From Myxocyprinus asiaticus (Eukaryota; Chordata; Actinopteri; Cypriniformes; Catostomidae), in NCBI RefSeq assembly GCF_019703515.2, contig NC_059351.1, positions 21,777,001 to 21,841,000 on the forward strand: a DNA stretch of 64,000 nucleotides, written 5' to 3'. Position numbers and translations under genes: made by a program. Below the pieces are notes generated by a model, which saw nothing but the letters and a program-made list of their open reading frames with translations, searched no databases and was not told the DNA's origin. Shown here piece by piece: positions 43,973-55,135 of this stretch (its first letter is position 1; every line of letters starts with the position of its first letter).

Positions 43973-45508
43973 TAAAGAAATAACTCAACCAAAAATGAAA
44001 AATCTGGCTCACCCTTATCATGTCTTTTGAGATCACAAGAGATGATTAGCAGAATGTACAAACTGCTCTTTTCCGTATAAAAAAGGTGAATGGTTAACAT
44101 GACTGTAAAGCAAGATTTTCAAGTGAACTTCCAGTGAGTGACAAATTAAATTTCAATGCAAAGTTATTGTATGGTTTCGGAACACTTGAAATTAAGTGCA
44201 CAAGTCGTATGGACTACTTTTATGATGCATTAATGGCACGCTTTGCCCTTTTTGGAGCTTGACAGTCCCTGGTCCCCATCCATTTTCATTGTATGGAAAA
44301 GAGCAGCGTGAACTAGGTACGCACCAATCCGATACCTGGATCGGTTTTAGATGGATCGGGTATCGGTCCGACGAGCCCGATCCAAATCCGATACTGTGTG
44401 TTAGTCATGTTCATTACTGTCGAGCTCAAAAAATGACATAAAAGAACCATAAAAACACTATTAAAGTAGTTCATATGACATTTTATTCAAAGCCACTTGA
44501 AGACGTGCGATAGCTCTGTGAGTCACAAAAGGCTGTGTTTAATAATAAATATATAATATGCATGTGCAGCTCGTTATTGAATGGCGCTGCTCTGTTTACA
44601 CACACTCGTGGCTATTTTTACCCTTCACGCAATGTGCAATATTTGAGTGCTACTCAAGAACAACATCTCAGATGTAGATACTCAGTAGTTCTGTTCACTT
44701 ATAATATGCATTTAGAATGGCACTGGAGGTACATTTTACCAGAATTTGAATAAGAAGCAAATTAAACTACTGTGAACTTGCCTACAAACAGACACACTTA
44801 CAGGACTTCCTGGAGAGTTCAGAATGTCAAAATAAAAGCGTAAGGGTTTAAAAGTTAAAGGTGCACGATTAAGATATATTACTATATATTACTATTATTA
44901 TATATTATTATTTGTTTACAAATGATAATAATATTTAAGTTGAATGGGTTCCAAAAAATAGCTGTGTGAATGAAAAGTGAGCTGATATCTTACAACTAAA
45001 CTGAACAAAAAAGAGATCTGAATCCTTTAAAGTCCAGATACAAGTTGAAATTGTTTTGCAAAAAAAAAAAAAAAAAAAACGGCTTCTTTTCTACTGATGA
45101 CTTATACTGGAATTATTGTTAATTTTGCTGCTACATTATCCAGTATACTAGTTAATAATAAAGTGTTTCTTAATAAGCTATACATTTATATTGAAATAAT
45201 GTGTAGTTAGAGGTTTGTGTTTCTTTACATATTAAAGAGCACACCCAATTAGTTCCACACAATAATGTAAAGATATTCTAAACTGATTATGCAAAAAAAC
45301 AACACTGGTATTGGATTGGAATCGGCCGATACTGAGATTTCCGATATTGGAATTGGAAGAGAAAATGTGGTATCGGTGCATCCCTAGCGTGAACACTCTT
45401 TAAAATATGTCCTTTTGTGTTCCATAGACAAAAGAAAGTCATAGGGGTTTGGAACAACAGTAAAAGATGACAGAACTTGCTTTTTTGGCTGAACTATCCC
45501 TATAAATA
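43973..45508. mobile_element. MITE with AGTTCACCC-type ends, interrupted by a hAT element
   Basis: The outer ends are inverted: AACTCAACCAAAAATGAAAA at the left; GGCTGAACTATCCCTATAAA at the right. The interior around the hAT insertion reads continuously once the insertion is removed (CATTGTATGGAAAAGAGCAG to ACACTCTTTAAAATATGTCC). Other copies of this family are at 47190-47485 and 48540-48805. Confidence 0.65.
44314..45386. mobile_element. hAT-type non-autonomous transposon with perfect 8-bp target duplication
   Basis: 1,073 bp flanked by GCGTGAAC on both sides (44306-44313 and 45387-45394). The ends are inverted: TAGGTACGCACC and GGTGCATCCCTA. An 8-bp duplication with TA/GG-type ends is the hAT signature. 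The inner ends carry CCGATAC/GTATCGG motifs. No transposase remains. Confidence 0.85.
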
Positions 45509-46365
45509 TGGAATTTCTTAAGTGCACAAAAGCATTAAAATCAACTTTGCAGTATATGTGTGCATGCGCAGTTCAACAGTGTTTTCTGCAGTTCTAAAAT
45601 AAGATTATTTTCTCTTGTCCCTGTTGCCTCACCCATGTGCGTGTTGTCTTTTGTGTGTCCCATTGTGGCCATTCTCAAAGGACTCAATTTCCAAAGTGTA
45701 CCGCTGGTTTCATAGCAAGTGGCATGTGTATCCATCCATACAGGGCAAGCAGACTGCATCTGCTGCTGATACTGGTGTTCCTTGTATTGATGCATAATAG
45801 AACAGCATATCTTGTGTTGGACTACTATAACAGAGCTAATTCAAATTGGTTGAAGATATTTTGTGTTGACAAAAGCAATGGAATTATATTCAACAGGTTT
45901 TTAATCTTTTATTGTGGAGTTTTACTGCTTTTACAGGCAGGACTCTGCTAAAAGATACTTGCTTATTACAGAGCACAACAGTCTGGTTCTTCCAGAAGTA
46001 AAAAAATACCATACATTTTCTCCATAGGTGAATTTATATTTTAAGATAATTTATAAATCTTTAAAGACAGACCTACTGTGAGTTCAGAGGTTGTTAACTG
46101 ATGGTATATGCATCTGTTGAAGCCATCAAATCTGCATGTTTAATAGCAGAATTTCTGGTGAAGAACTACGCTGCATGATCCTGAAGAGAAAGATCCACCT
46201 ATAAGAGAATTGCAGCAAACAAAGCGCATCAAAAGAGCTCTGCAGCGACCGCCCACTCCCATGATGCACTATGAATGAAGCAATCGAGTCGTTCTTCCTA
46301 CACTCTCTAACTACTTATATTTTTGCATATACCTGAATATTTTTAAGGTAACTGATGAGTTTTGA
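45509..46365. other. Gene-free intronic stretch
   Basis: No gene or repeat ends recognised. Confidence 0.45.
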
Positions 46366-46373
46366 CATTTACT

Positions 46374-47185
46374 TAGGGTGACCATATTCTGGTTTGGGGG
46401 GTATTGGGGTGGAATAATAGGGTTCAAAACAGTGTTACTATGAATGCCAACTAGCATAACATAAATATATATAAATAAATACAAATTTCCAACACTCTTT
46501 TGAATGTCCATGTACTATAATAAAAGATGCCATGAGTGTACCTTGATTTACTATTACTTTGAATGGCCATGGAAAATGAAGCAATGTGATAACAATTTTA
46601 CCTGGTCACAAAAAGTAGTCCGTTAATTTACCTGATGAACTTTCTCTTTTTGCTGACCCTTTATGCTTCACAGAGATAATGTGTGCTTCTAAATCACTTG
46701 CACCTTTATTATCAACTGACACATAAGTGCCAGCTTTACATGTCGTACATTCTGCTTCCCACGGATCTCGACCTGGACAAAAGCATGGGAATTTTTTGTG
46801 CAAATCTTCTGTAAATTTGCACTTTCATTTGGGCATTGTTTCCACTCAGCTGTCATTTGCTGCTGTCAAGCAACTGTTTGATGCTGAACACAACAGTGCT
46901 TCTCATGTTCGCGGAGAGATTGACAGGCAGGAATTTGGCCAATAGTTGCTGCAAGCCTCTTATAATCGACCAATTGGTGTGCGAGAATGCGGGACTTACA
47001 AAGAGGGGTTAAAGCAATGCAAATATGCGTGCACACCCAATGAAGTATCAGACCAGATGCACATCATAATGCAACTAAAGCCGAATCCCGGACATTTTTG
47101 CAAATTTACAAATCCCGGCTGGATGCTTTTTTAAGATCCGAAAAAGAGGACATGTCCGGGAAAAAGAGGACGTATGGTCACTCTA
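46374..47185 (-). mobile_element. hAT transposon remnant with BED-like finger
   Basis: The ends are inverted: TAGGGTGACCATA and TATGGTCACTCTA. The flanks CATTTACT (46366-46373) and CTTTTACT (47186-47193) match at 7 of 8 bases, an aged 8-bp hAT duplication. Inside on the minus strand is the N-terminus of a hAT transposase. The rest is deleted. Confidence 0.8.
46606..46803 (-). pseudogene. hAT transposase N-terminal zinc finger
   Basis: 65 codons: KKFPCFCPGRDPWEAECTTC, then AGTYVSVDNKGASDLEAHII and SVKHKGSAK. The CxxC pair (CTTC) and the later HxxxxxH (HIISVKH) form a BED-type zinc finger that binds transposon ends in hAT enzymes. The dimerisation and catalytic domains are absent, and a stop follows SSSGKLTDYFL. 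Confidence 0.7.
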
Positions 47186-47189
47186 CTTT

Positions 47190-47485
47190 TACTTGACATA
47201 TTTCACACAAAAATTAAAATTGTCATCATTTACCTTCATGCTGTTGCAAACCTGTATGACTTTCTTATTTCAGTGGATATCAAAAAGAGATATTAGGGAG
47301 TTTCAGTCACCATTTACTTTCATTGAATGAAAAAAAGATGCAGTGACAGTGAATGGTGACTGAGACTAAACGGTTTGCTTAACATATCCTTTTTTTGTTC
47401 CAGGGCAGACAAAAATTCATACATACTCAAGGGTGAGCAGTGATGACAAAAATTCAATTTTTTAATGAACTGCCCTTTAACTACC
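47190..47485. repeat. MITE copy of the AGTTCACCC family
   Basis: Left half AAATTGTCATCATTTACCTTC with AAACCTGTATGACTTTC. The right half ends with CAATTTTTTAATGAACTGCC. It has diverged ends. Confidence 0.55.
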
Positions 47486-48539
47486 TGTTAAAGGTATCTG
47501 CCAAGAAAAAAATATATAAATGTTATTCAGCACATGGTAGACCTTATTCACAGCAGCGCCATATTTAATTTTTGATGAGAATGACAACAAGGCTGTGAGG
47601 GATAGACGTACAGTCTCATTGAAGAGCTGTACTGCGGTTTAAAGTGTTTTTGGATCATTCCGCAGACCAAACATTGAAAAAATATATTTTCAAGAACACT
47701 CAGTAGATAAAAAACTCCAGACAACATGAGTTGTGGGAAATCAGATGGGATATTGGAGCTTTTTACAGATTTATACCGTGTGTGCCATTGAAGAGACGGT
47801 AAGTCTATCCCTCACAAACTCGTTTCCATTCCCATAAAAAATCAAACATAGTGCTACTGTGAATAAGTCTATTGCGTCACGTCTTGCTGGAAAACAAGTG
47901 ACTAAAAAGAAGGGTCACAATATAGGCTACATACTTTAGGCCATATACGTATATGTGTGTGTGTGTGTGTGTGTGTTTGTGTATGAGTTTAACTATTATA
48001 TTTAAAACATTATTTAAATAGTTCTGAAAATAATAGGCAAAGAAAAAAATATTTATCAAGAATCTTTGTGAAGATTCTCTGATATTTGTCAAGCCCGCCA
48101 TCGTGTACCCCTGCTTTAGGCTACATACATTCATAATGAATTAATTTACAGTTTTAATGTTGTATTACTTAAAAAAGAAAACACATAAATGCACAATAAA
48201 ATATAAAAAAAAAACATGTCCAGAGACATCCAAGTAGCCTCAGATGTTTTGTATTTTCCTGCTAATTAATTATTTAATGTTTTTTTTAATTTTTTTTTAT
48301 TTAATTATTTTTTTTATTATTATTATTGCGAAAGTGGTCTTAAATGTTTCTTTTATTTGGCCTTAAAAAGTCTTAAAAAGTCTTACATTTAATTCCTTCG
48401 AACCTGCAGATACCCTCTCACATTCTTCTTGGGGTTTTTTTTGTGATTCACATTCTTCATGCACAGGCCTACCGTGCCCTACTGGACAGAAGACAAGAAT
48501 TTCAAGCAAAAATTGACTTAAATATTGATCTGTTTTTCA
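47486..48539. other. Gene-free intronic stretch
   Basis: A GT microsatellite lies at 47954-47978 and T/A-rich tracts at 48270-48330. No gene. Confidence 0.5.
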
Positions 48540-48805
48540 CCCACACCTATAATATCACTTCAGAAGATATGGATTAAAACACTGAAGTCGTATGGATTAC
48601 TATTATGATGGCTTTGTGCTTTTTAGAGTGTCAAAATTTACCACCCATTCACTTACATTGTATGGACCTATACATAGCTAAAATATTCTTCTAAAAATCA
48701 GAATTTGTGTTCTGAAGAAGAAAGAAAGTCATACACATCTAGGATGGTATGAGGGCAAGTAAATGATGAGAGAATTTTCATTTTTGGGTGAACTATCCAT
48801 TTAAA
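48540..48805. repeat. Right half of an AGTTCACCC-family MITE
   Basis: It ends with GAATTTTCATTTTTGGGTGA and ACTATCCATTTAAA. The matching left end is missing. Confidence 0.6.
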
Positions 48806-49331
48806 TCAATAGTTTTATATTGTTCCTCTGTTTTTAATTCTGTTATGTCACTTGCAATGTTCATGGTAGGGATGCAAATTTTGGGATATTGTTTAAACGA
48901 ATAACCACCAGTATTAAACCGGTTACAAACCGATATAAGCCATGAATCAAACAAGTGGCCAAACAGGCATGACAAAGCTCAATACTGGCTGAAACAAAAC
49001 ATGCTTACATGACAGATGTGCATATTTAGCAATAGTTATTACATCAGTATTTGAATGAATAACCGTATATTTCCTTCTTATATTTTATAACAAATCATTA
49101 TTGAATGTATAGCTTGCATGCCAAATTAACTGACAAGGTGATAACTTTCAGCAGTTTAACAATGGAACTATAAAAACAGCCAGAAATCGTGCAAATGCCC
49201 ATTTTTAAGATATGAGCGATCAAACATTGTGGTCCCATTGTTTTTTTTTTTGGGCCACCCTGTAGATACTGTACTATAATTATTTTTTATTAAAAACAAA
49301 ACAACAATAGAAGTTTAGGGTATGTTGTCTG
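48806..49331. other. Gene-free intronic stretch
   Basis: No gene recognised. Confidence 0.45.
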
Positions 49332-49517
49332 TAACAAAGGTTCAGGTTGGGCAGATAAAGGAGGAAGCGGGAACCAGTTTCCACAGTTCACGTGAGTCCA
49401 TTTTATTCACAGATAACCAGCAACTGCTGTACGACTTCACTCAAAACATAGATGGCTTTTCAGTGTCACTCAAATAAACAGTCCGCTTTTCAGCTTCACA
49501 CAACACAAGACTCTCTC

Positions 49518-50101
49518 TCAGGGGTCAAACACGAAGACACCGGTCTGGCTGTCTCTCTCTCTCGGAATCCCCACTCGGGAGATTATTCTGAAGAGTGCCT
49601 CCGCAACACTACGTGCTGAGATGTTGCGAAGAGGCACTGCTTCTGGGTATTGCGTTGCGTAGCCCACCAGAACCAAGACAAAGTGATGCCCGCGTGCTGA
49701 CCGTTCTAATGGCCCGACGAGGTCCATGCCAACTCTGCCAAAGGGAACCTCGATCAATGGAAGAGGGTGCAATTGCACTTTTGAAGTGGCCGGCAGATTC
49801 ACCAGCTGACATTTGTGGCACGTCGCACACCACCAGCTAACATCTCCCGAATGCCCGGCCAATAGAAACGGGCCATGAGACGGTTTAGTGTTTTCCCCTG
49901 TCCCAAATGACCAGCCATCGGACTATGATGAGCCACCTGGAATAATATTTCCCGACGGCGCCTTGGTACTAACAACTGTGCTGTATCCTCCTTTGTCAGA
50001 GAGTCCTGCATCACTTGATACACCCGATTGTTTATAATTGAGAAATACGGATATGTGAGTGCAATGCGTGGCTGAAGGCGCTGACCATCAATTACTTTCA
50101 C
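49518..50101 (-). pseudogene. Ty3/Gypsy integrase
   Basis: The piece 50101-49799 has the first half of the HHCC zinc finger (HHSPMAGHLGQGKTLNRLMA, then RFYWPGI). 49862-49518 has the Cys pair (CATCHKCQLVN) and the start of the catalytic core with its first Asp (GMDLVGPLERSARGHHFVLV). The two pieces are in different frames. The reading then runs into the truncated LTR, so the second Asp and the Glu are lost. The enzyme would insert the element's cDNA. Confidence 0.8.
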
Positions 50102-50114
50102 TTGGTCAAATGTG

Positions 50115-50428
50115 TGTGTGGCAGGGAGGAGGGCAGGGCCGGGTCATGATGCTACACAACCAGCCCCTAATCAGGCTAATCAACCCCTAGAGAGGGATAA
50201 AGGTGACCTGTGGTGGCAGTTCGGCAGCTGCCCTGCATGTGTTTATGTTTGTGTCTTTTTGTTTTATTAAATATTACTTTGATGCTTTGTCCGTTTCTTG
50301 CCCTTTTACCTTGTTACACTGGAACTGCCGCCTCCGGTCGCCTTTATCCCTCTCGAGGGCTTGATTAGCCTGATTAAGGGCCTGGTGTGCAGCATCACAA
50401 CCCGACCCCGCACTCCTTCCTGCCACAG
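50115..50428. repeat. Inverted pair of foreign LTR fragments
   Basis: 50115-50318 reads TGTGGCAGGGAGGAGGGCAG to TACCTTGTTACA, like a complete small LTR. 50328-50428 is the first half of the same LTR in the opposite direction, ending CTTCCTGCCACA. Both share CTAATCAGGCTAATCA-type and GAGAGGGATAAAGG-type motifs. They replace the RT region of the Gypsy element. Confidence 0.7.
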
Positions 50429-50429
50429 T

Positions 50430-50690
50430 GTGCTTAAGAGTTTTGTCTCGCATCTTCTCCAGAGGGAAATCCCCAACGGGAATTCCCCTAAGGGCTGGGG
50501 AAGCTGAGGCTTCCCCCTCACTTACGTCATCCTGATGCGGAGCTGACATAGATGGCCCCGGCTCCGCCTCCCCCATCAGAGCATTGCACACCCCACACCA
50601 TCCCACTGTATTACAGGACCCATCCACACACAACCCCTTTAACAATTCGGGAAAAGCCGGCCAATTAGTACCCAAAATTAGTGGATGGGA
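50430..50690 (-). pseudogene. Gypsy protease-region fragment
   Basis: The minus-strand reading GTNWPAFPELLKGLCVDGSC resembles the segment after the protease in SCAN-type Gypsy polyproteins (ILGTNW). The catalytic DSG is not visible. After about 60 residues it runs into the inverted LTR fragment. Confidence 0.5.
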
Positions 50691-50717
50691 GAGGCGGGAA
50701 TAACCATGGCCCCAACG

Positions 50718-51670
50718 TTATGCTTTTGACCCCGAAATAGAATAGTGATGGTCACTGCAGGATAATTGTAAATATCCCCATGCACACACCTCACCTTTGT
50801 GTCCTGGCTCCACGCAACTCCAACAGACCAGCCCAAACCTCACGCCCACACCATTGGCGGCAGAGGAAGAATGGGTAGAGCCAGAGGAGAGAGAGACAGG
50901 AGTGTTAGCACCGGTCTCAGAGGATTGTTCCACCATATCCGGGGGAACGGGATAGGTCGTAAAGAAGGAGGGGAGGGGGAGGAACGACAGGGAGAGAGAG
51001 AGAGAGGGGCTCACCAGCCCCTGGGTATGCCGCTAAATAGTCCTCCGCCAACTGCCCTGCTTCATCTAGTGATGGCGGTCGGTGGCACTGGAACCACTCC
51101 ACAGTTTCTTTCAGTAGTTTGGCGATGAATTGTTCCAGTACTACGAGATCAATGACGACCCCGAGTCGCTGGGCTCCATGGCCAACATCCACCACCGACA
51201 GGCGTTGCGGAGCTGTTGAACGAAGGCAAACGGGTGGCCGACTTCGCTCAGCATCAGTGTTCAGAACCGCCGGCAGTGCTCTTCGGGACTGCGGTCGACC
51301 TGCTGCAGGATGGCTTTCTTCAACTCAGGGTACTTCAGGAGGTTGTTGACCAGGAGTTGTTGGGCTGTGAGTTGGGCCTCCACGGTCAGCAGCGGTAGGA
51401 GGTGGACTGCCCATTGTGCCCGTGGCCATCCCAGAGCTTGGGTCATGCACTCATCTTGTGCCCATGTCTTCACCAGCATCAAATGGGGGTTCGCTGCTGC
51501 CGGGGTACCAAGCTCCACAACGCCTGTCGGTCCTCCTCTTGTCCTCGAAGGAGCGCCTCGAAGCATTGTTGCTGCTTCTCCCACAGATCTGTGAGGGCCT
51601 GGTTTTGTGCCTGGTGAATGCTGGTGAGGGATCTAAACACTTCATCCAGTGGTGAAGATGACTTCATAGC
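50718..51670 (-). pseudogene. Gypsy gag with SCAN-like domain and zinc knuckle
   Basis: The N-terminal pieces (51667-51479 and 51584-51261) have a coiled-coil-like DLWEKQQQCFEALLRGQEED and LTAQQLLVNNLLKYPELKKA. 51195-50917 has VLEQFIAKLLKETVEWFQCH followed by PPSLDEAGQLAEDYLAA, which matches the SCAN fold shared by vertebrate SCAN zinc-finger proteins and Gmr1-like Gypsy gag. 51014-50718 has a CCHC zinc knuckle, Cys64, Cys67, His72 and Cys77 (CWSCVEPGHKGEVC). The pieces lie in different frames. Gag would build the particle and bind RNA. Confidence 0.75.
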
Positions 51671-52444
51671 AGCATACCTTCCTCCTTATCCCGGGTTTTG
51701 GCACCAGTGTAACAAAGGTTCAGGTTGGGCAGATAAAGGAGGAAGCGGGAACCGGTTTCCACAGTTCACATGAGTCCATTTTATTCACAGATAACCAGCA
51801 ATCGCTGTACAGCTTCACTCAAATCATAGACGGCTTTTCAGCGTCACTCAAATAAGCAGTCTGCCTTTCAGCTTCAAACAACACAAGACTCTCTCTCAGG
51901 GGTCAGACACAAAGACTCTAGTCTGGCTGTCTCTCTCCTCTCTCTGTGAACTGGCCGTCTTTTTATCTGCCCTGACTCTCACTGTGAACACAGAGATGGT
52001 AATTAGTCACAATTCATCTCAGGTGGATGTCCTTACCGCTCTCTCTCTCCTCAGACGGGCACTCGACCACACCCTCACCGGCTGGCGCTGAGTCTCGTAA
52101 TCAGCGGGAGAGAGAGTTAAAGGGGAGATGGAGACGCCAGTTCGAGAGAGAGAGAGAGAGACACGCGGTCGCTGTGTGTGTGTGTTTATGTTTGTTTTAT
52201 GTTGTTTTAAGTTCAGTTACGTCATTAAAGTTATGTTGACTGTTCTGCCAGTTCCCGCCTCCTCCTTGGCCATCCTGAACCCATTACAGTGACTCCAAAA
52301 ACCCAATAAAGAATCCATAAAAAAATCAAAAAAGGCTTGACATTACTCAGTGTGGTAAAAAATTTTATGAAATAATTAATATATATATATATATCAAAAA
52401 TCCAAAAAGTCTTGACAGTCTCATGTCACTTGGCTTGAAAATGT

Positions 52445-52897
52445 ATGACTTTTTTTTTGTTGTATTTTCTCCCCTTTTTCTCCCAATTTGGAATGTTCAG
52501 TTCCCAATTTGCTCTAAGTCCTTGTGGTGGTGTAATGACTCACCTCAATCCAGGTGGCAGAGGACAAATCTCAGCTGCCTCCATGTCTGAGACCGTCAAC
52601 CTGTGCATCTTATCACGTGGCTCGTTGAGCGTGTCACCATGGAGACATAACATGTGTGGAGGCCCACACCATCCACCGCGGCATTTACGCACGACTCACC
52701 ACGCGCCCCACTGAGAGTGAACCACATTATAGAAATCATGAGGAGGTTACCCCGTGTGACTCTACCCTCCCTAGCAACCGGGTCAATTTGGTTGCTTAGG
52801 AGATCTGGCTGGAGACACACAGCACGCCCGGGATTTGAACTCACGAACTCCAGGGGTGGTAGACAGCGGCTTTACCACTGAGCTACCCAGGCCCCTC
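52445..52897 (-). mobile_element. tRNA-derived SINE, minus strand
   Basis: Read on the minus strand from 52897: GGGCCTGGGTAGCTCAGTGG (A box) and GTGAGTTCAAATCCCGGG (B box), spaced as in a tRNA. A body and an A-rich tail follow (T run at 52450-52459). Its family differs from the SINE at 27853. Confidence 0.8.
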
Positions 52898-52911
52898 TGA
52901 AAAGGTACAAT

Positions 52912-53212
52912 CGATACAATACAGGTATCAAATTTTAGCTAGCCTCCTATCCAACACTTTATTTTAAGGAAGGAAACATCTCTGAACAAATTTGGTAACT
53001 CTTTCCATATTTATTCATGCACTACAAATGACTGATGCATGCCGACAACTTGTAATATGCTTACCTAGTCTTGTTCCAAACCCTGATGTTTTCCTTCTTC
53101 CATCGTACACAAAAGCTATTTTCCTGTTAAAATAGTGGTTAGATTTAGGGTTTGGTTTTGGGGTTAAACTGAGCAAAAATCATCGTTCTTTGATTTGTTT
53201 GGTTTCTCAGTG
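52912..53212 (+). repeat. Dispersed repeat, copy 1 (partner at 58698)
   Basis: It shares CCTATCCAACACTTTA, GGAAACATCTCTGAA, CAAATGACTGATG and AGCAAAAATC with 58698-59010, in the same order and orientation. Confidence 0.7.
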
Positions 53213-54306
53213 GGAATAACATTTTTACATTTCTATACAGGCAAACTTGTACGATGTTGTTTCTAATGGTTTTGCCATCTTGTACTGTTTTGATGCTTTA
53301 GCTCTGCATGAGACCATGTTGGTACTTGCAGTTGAAATGACCCTACAACTTTACCCTGAGCCCCTGTATTAAGTGGTTAATATGGCGGTTTTGCAGTGTC
53401 TCTTCACCCTGCTGTAGATTCATGGGTATGTTTGAGAACATTCCGAATAACACATATAATATGATTCCCAAATTATGAGATATTACATTTCCAAACTCTG
53501 GCCTGAAACAAAGACACAAGCCCAATGTTAGTCACACAACAAATATTTAATCTGTTTCCCTGTTTATATTGGGAATACAGCTAGAATCGCACACACAGAA
53601 GCATAATAAGGCTTTGTCCTCAGATAAATCATTCGGTTGATTAATCACACATGTTTGATTGTTGCTCTTCTCATGAGCTCATTTCAGATCTCAGTGGGGT
53701 TTTTATTTGTGCTGTGAATGCTCACACCTGACAACACAAAGGTCATCAGGGAGGTGTTGCATAGTGTTACACAAACTCAAACTTTATATTATAATAATGA
53801 ATACAAATTTAATGTCAACATGTTTAGGGTCCGAAATTAACTTTTTAGCCTTCCAGCCAATTTATTTCTGGACATTTTTTTAAAATTTTAATTAAAAAAA
53901 AGTGGATTTGACCATTATACTGTAAGTATGTTTGAAAAGAGAAGTTTTTTTTATTTATTTTTTTTTTATAAGAATTTTATTATTTTATTATTTATGAAAT
54001 AATAAATGTCCTGAAAGTCCATTTAGAGTTCTTTTTTAGATTATTAATGAATTACAACAAAACTAAATGTGTATTTTTAACTACACTGTTTGAGCCAAGC
54101 TAAAATAAATGATTCACCAATTCACTTCCACCCCTTCGTAGAACTCATTGTGTCTTCTTTTTAAAGCAAAATACTCAATTGCATGTTTTCGACTGTAAAA
54201 GATGAGTTTTGTTAGTTCTATTTAGTACAAATTAATGTTTGCCAAATTTATTGTTTTATGTAGTATGAATGTATTTGTTCAATTTAATGTTGCTACCCTA
54301 TTTATT
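53213..54306. other. Gene-free intronic stretch
   Basis: No gene. T/A-rich near 53945-53995. Confidence 0.45.
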
Positions 54307-54640
54307 AGTGCCTGACTGATTTATCGGATATTAGCCTTATATCAGTATCAGCGTATATATGTTTACCGATATGCGGAGATATGAAAACATTTTTCAGACC
54401 ATATAATGCAGAAAACAATGCTTGAATTGGTGTCATAACATAGTTTGTCCAGCAGAGTACGCTCTGACTCCACTGTTTACAGAACTGAGCTGACGGTGGT
54501 GGTGGCTCTGTTGACAGGGCGGAGTTAAGCGGTGCGGAGTTAAGTGGTGTCTTCTCAGTAAGTTGCTAACTAGTTTGTGAAATACATATTGGAAAGTTAA
54601 TAAACAATGACCTCATAATTTTCACTTTTCAATATAACTA
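54307..54640 (+). repeat. hAT-like element end (GTGCCTGACTGATTTATCGG type)
   Basis: It begins AGTGCCTGACTGATTTATCG and contains ATATTAGCCTTATATCAG and GTATATATGTTTACCGATAT. The matching inverted end is at 61905-62025. The flanking 8 bp on the two sides do not match. Confidence 0.55.
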
Positions 54641-54944
54641 ATATAACGTTAAACCTGTCCCTGACAACCATGTCACTCATGTTTATCACATCTGTTTGCT
54701 ATGTTAGCCAGCTATAGTTTGTCAGAGCATCTTTTTGCAGCTCTGCAAACAATGGTGCGGTGTTGGATTGTGTCTGTTGTGTGTTGATTTCACGCTACGT
54801 TGTTACCTAGTTGGTGAGACGCAATGCTGGTCCATCTTTTACTCTCCGTGACAATGAGCGTATAGCTAACTAGCTAACCACGTAGCTACTTTCATTGCTT
54901 GTCAGCTGAGTGGAAGCTAATGTGTAAACATGTATTCACCAAAC
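54641..54944. other. Gene-free stretch
   Basis: No gene or repeat ends recognised; possibly the interior of the hAT-like element. Confidence 0.4.
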
Positions 54945-55135
54945 TGTTTTCAATATGCATTTTGGACCATCAAAAAATGGAGTACATTCACTTGCATTGT
55001 TTAGAGGAGGAGGCCTGAAATGAAATCCTAAAAGTCTTAAATTCTGTTTTGATGAAGAAAGAAATTCAAATACATCTTGGATGGCGTGAGTAAATTATCA
55101 GCAAATTTTCATTTTTGGGTCAACTATTCCTTGAA
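54945..55135 (-). repeat. Lone right end of the THAP-element family
   Basis: It matches 25068-25242 (CAATATGCATTTTGGACCAT, then GAGGAGGCCTGAAATGAAAT, then GCAAATTTTCATTTTTGGGT). No left end or THAP ORF is near. Confidence 0.7.

Larger units (their letters stand above)
49332..52287 (-). mobile_element. Ty3/Gypsy retrotransposon remnant (SCAN-type gag), RT deleted
   Basis: The right-hand LTR is 51712-52287 (TGTAACAAAGG to CCCATTACA). A truncated copy of the same LTR is at 49332 to about 49550. Between them on the minus strand are gag (51670-50718), a piece before or at the protease (50690-50430) and integrase (50101-49518). The reverse transcriptase and RNase H are missing; two inverted LTR fragments of another element sit in their place. 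No clear target duplication is seen. Confidence 0.75.

Noticed and set aside
52830..52897. Possible tRNA gene on the minus strand
   Set aside because: The head of a SINE with a long body and A-rich tail; no complete cloverleaf was established.
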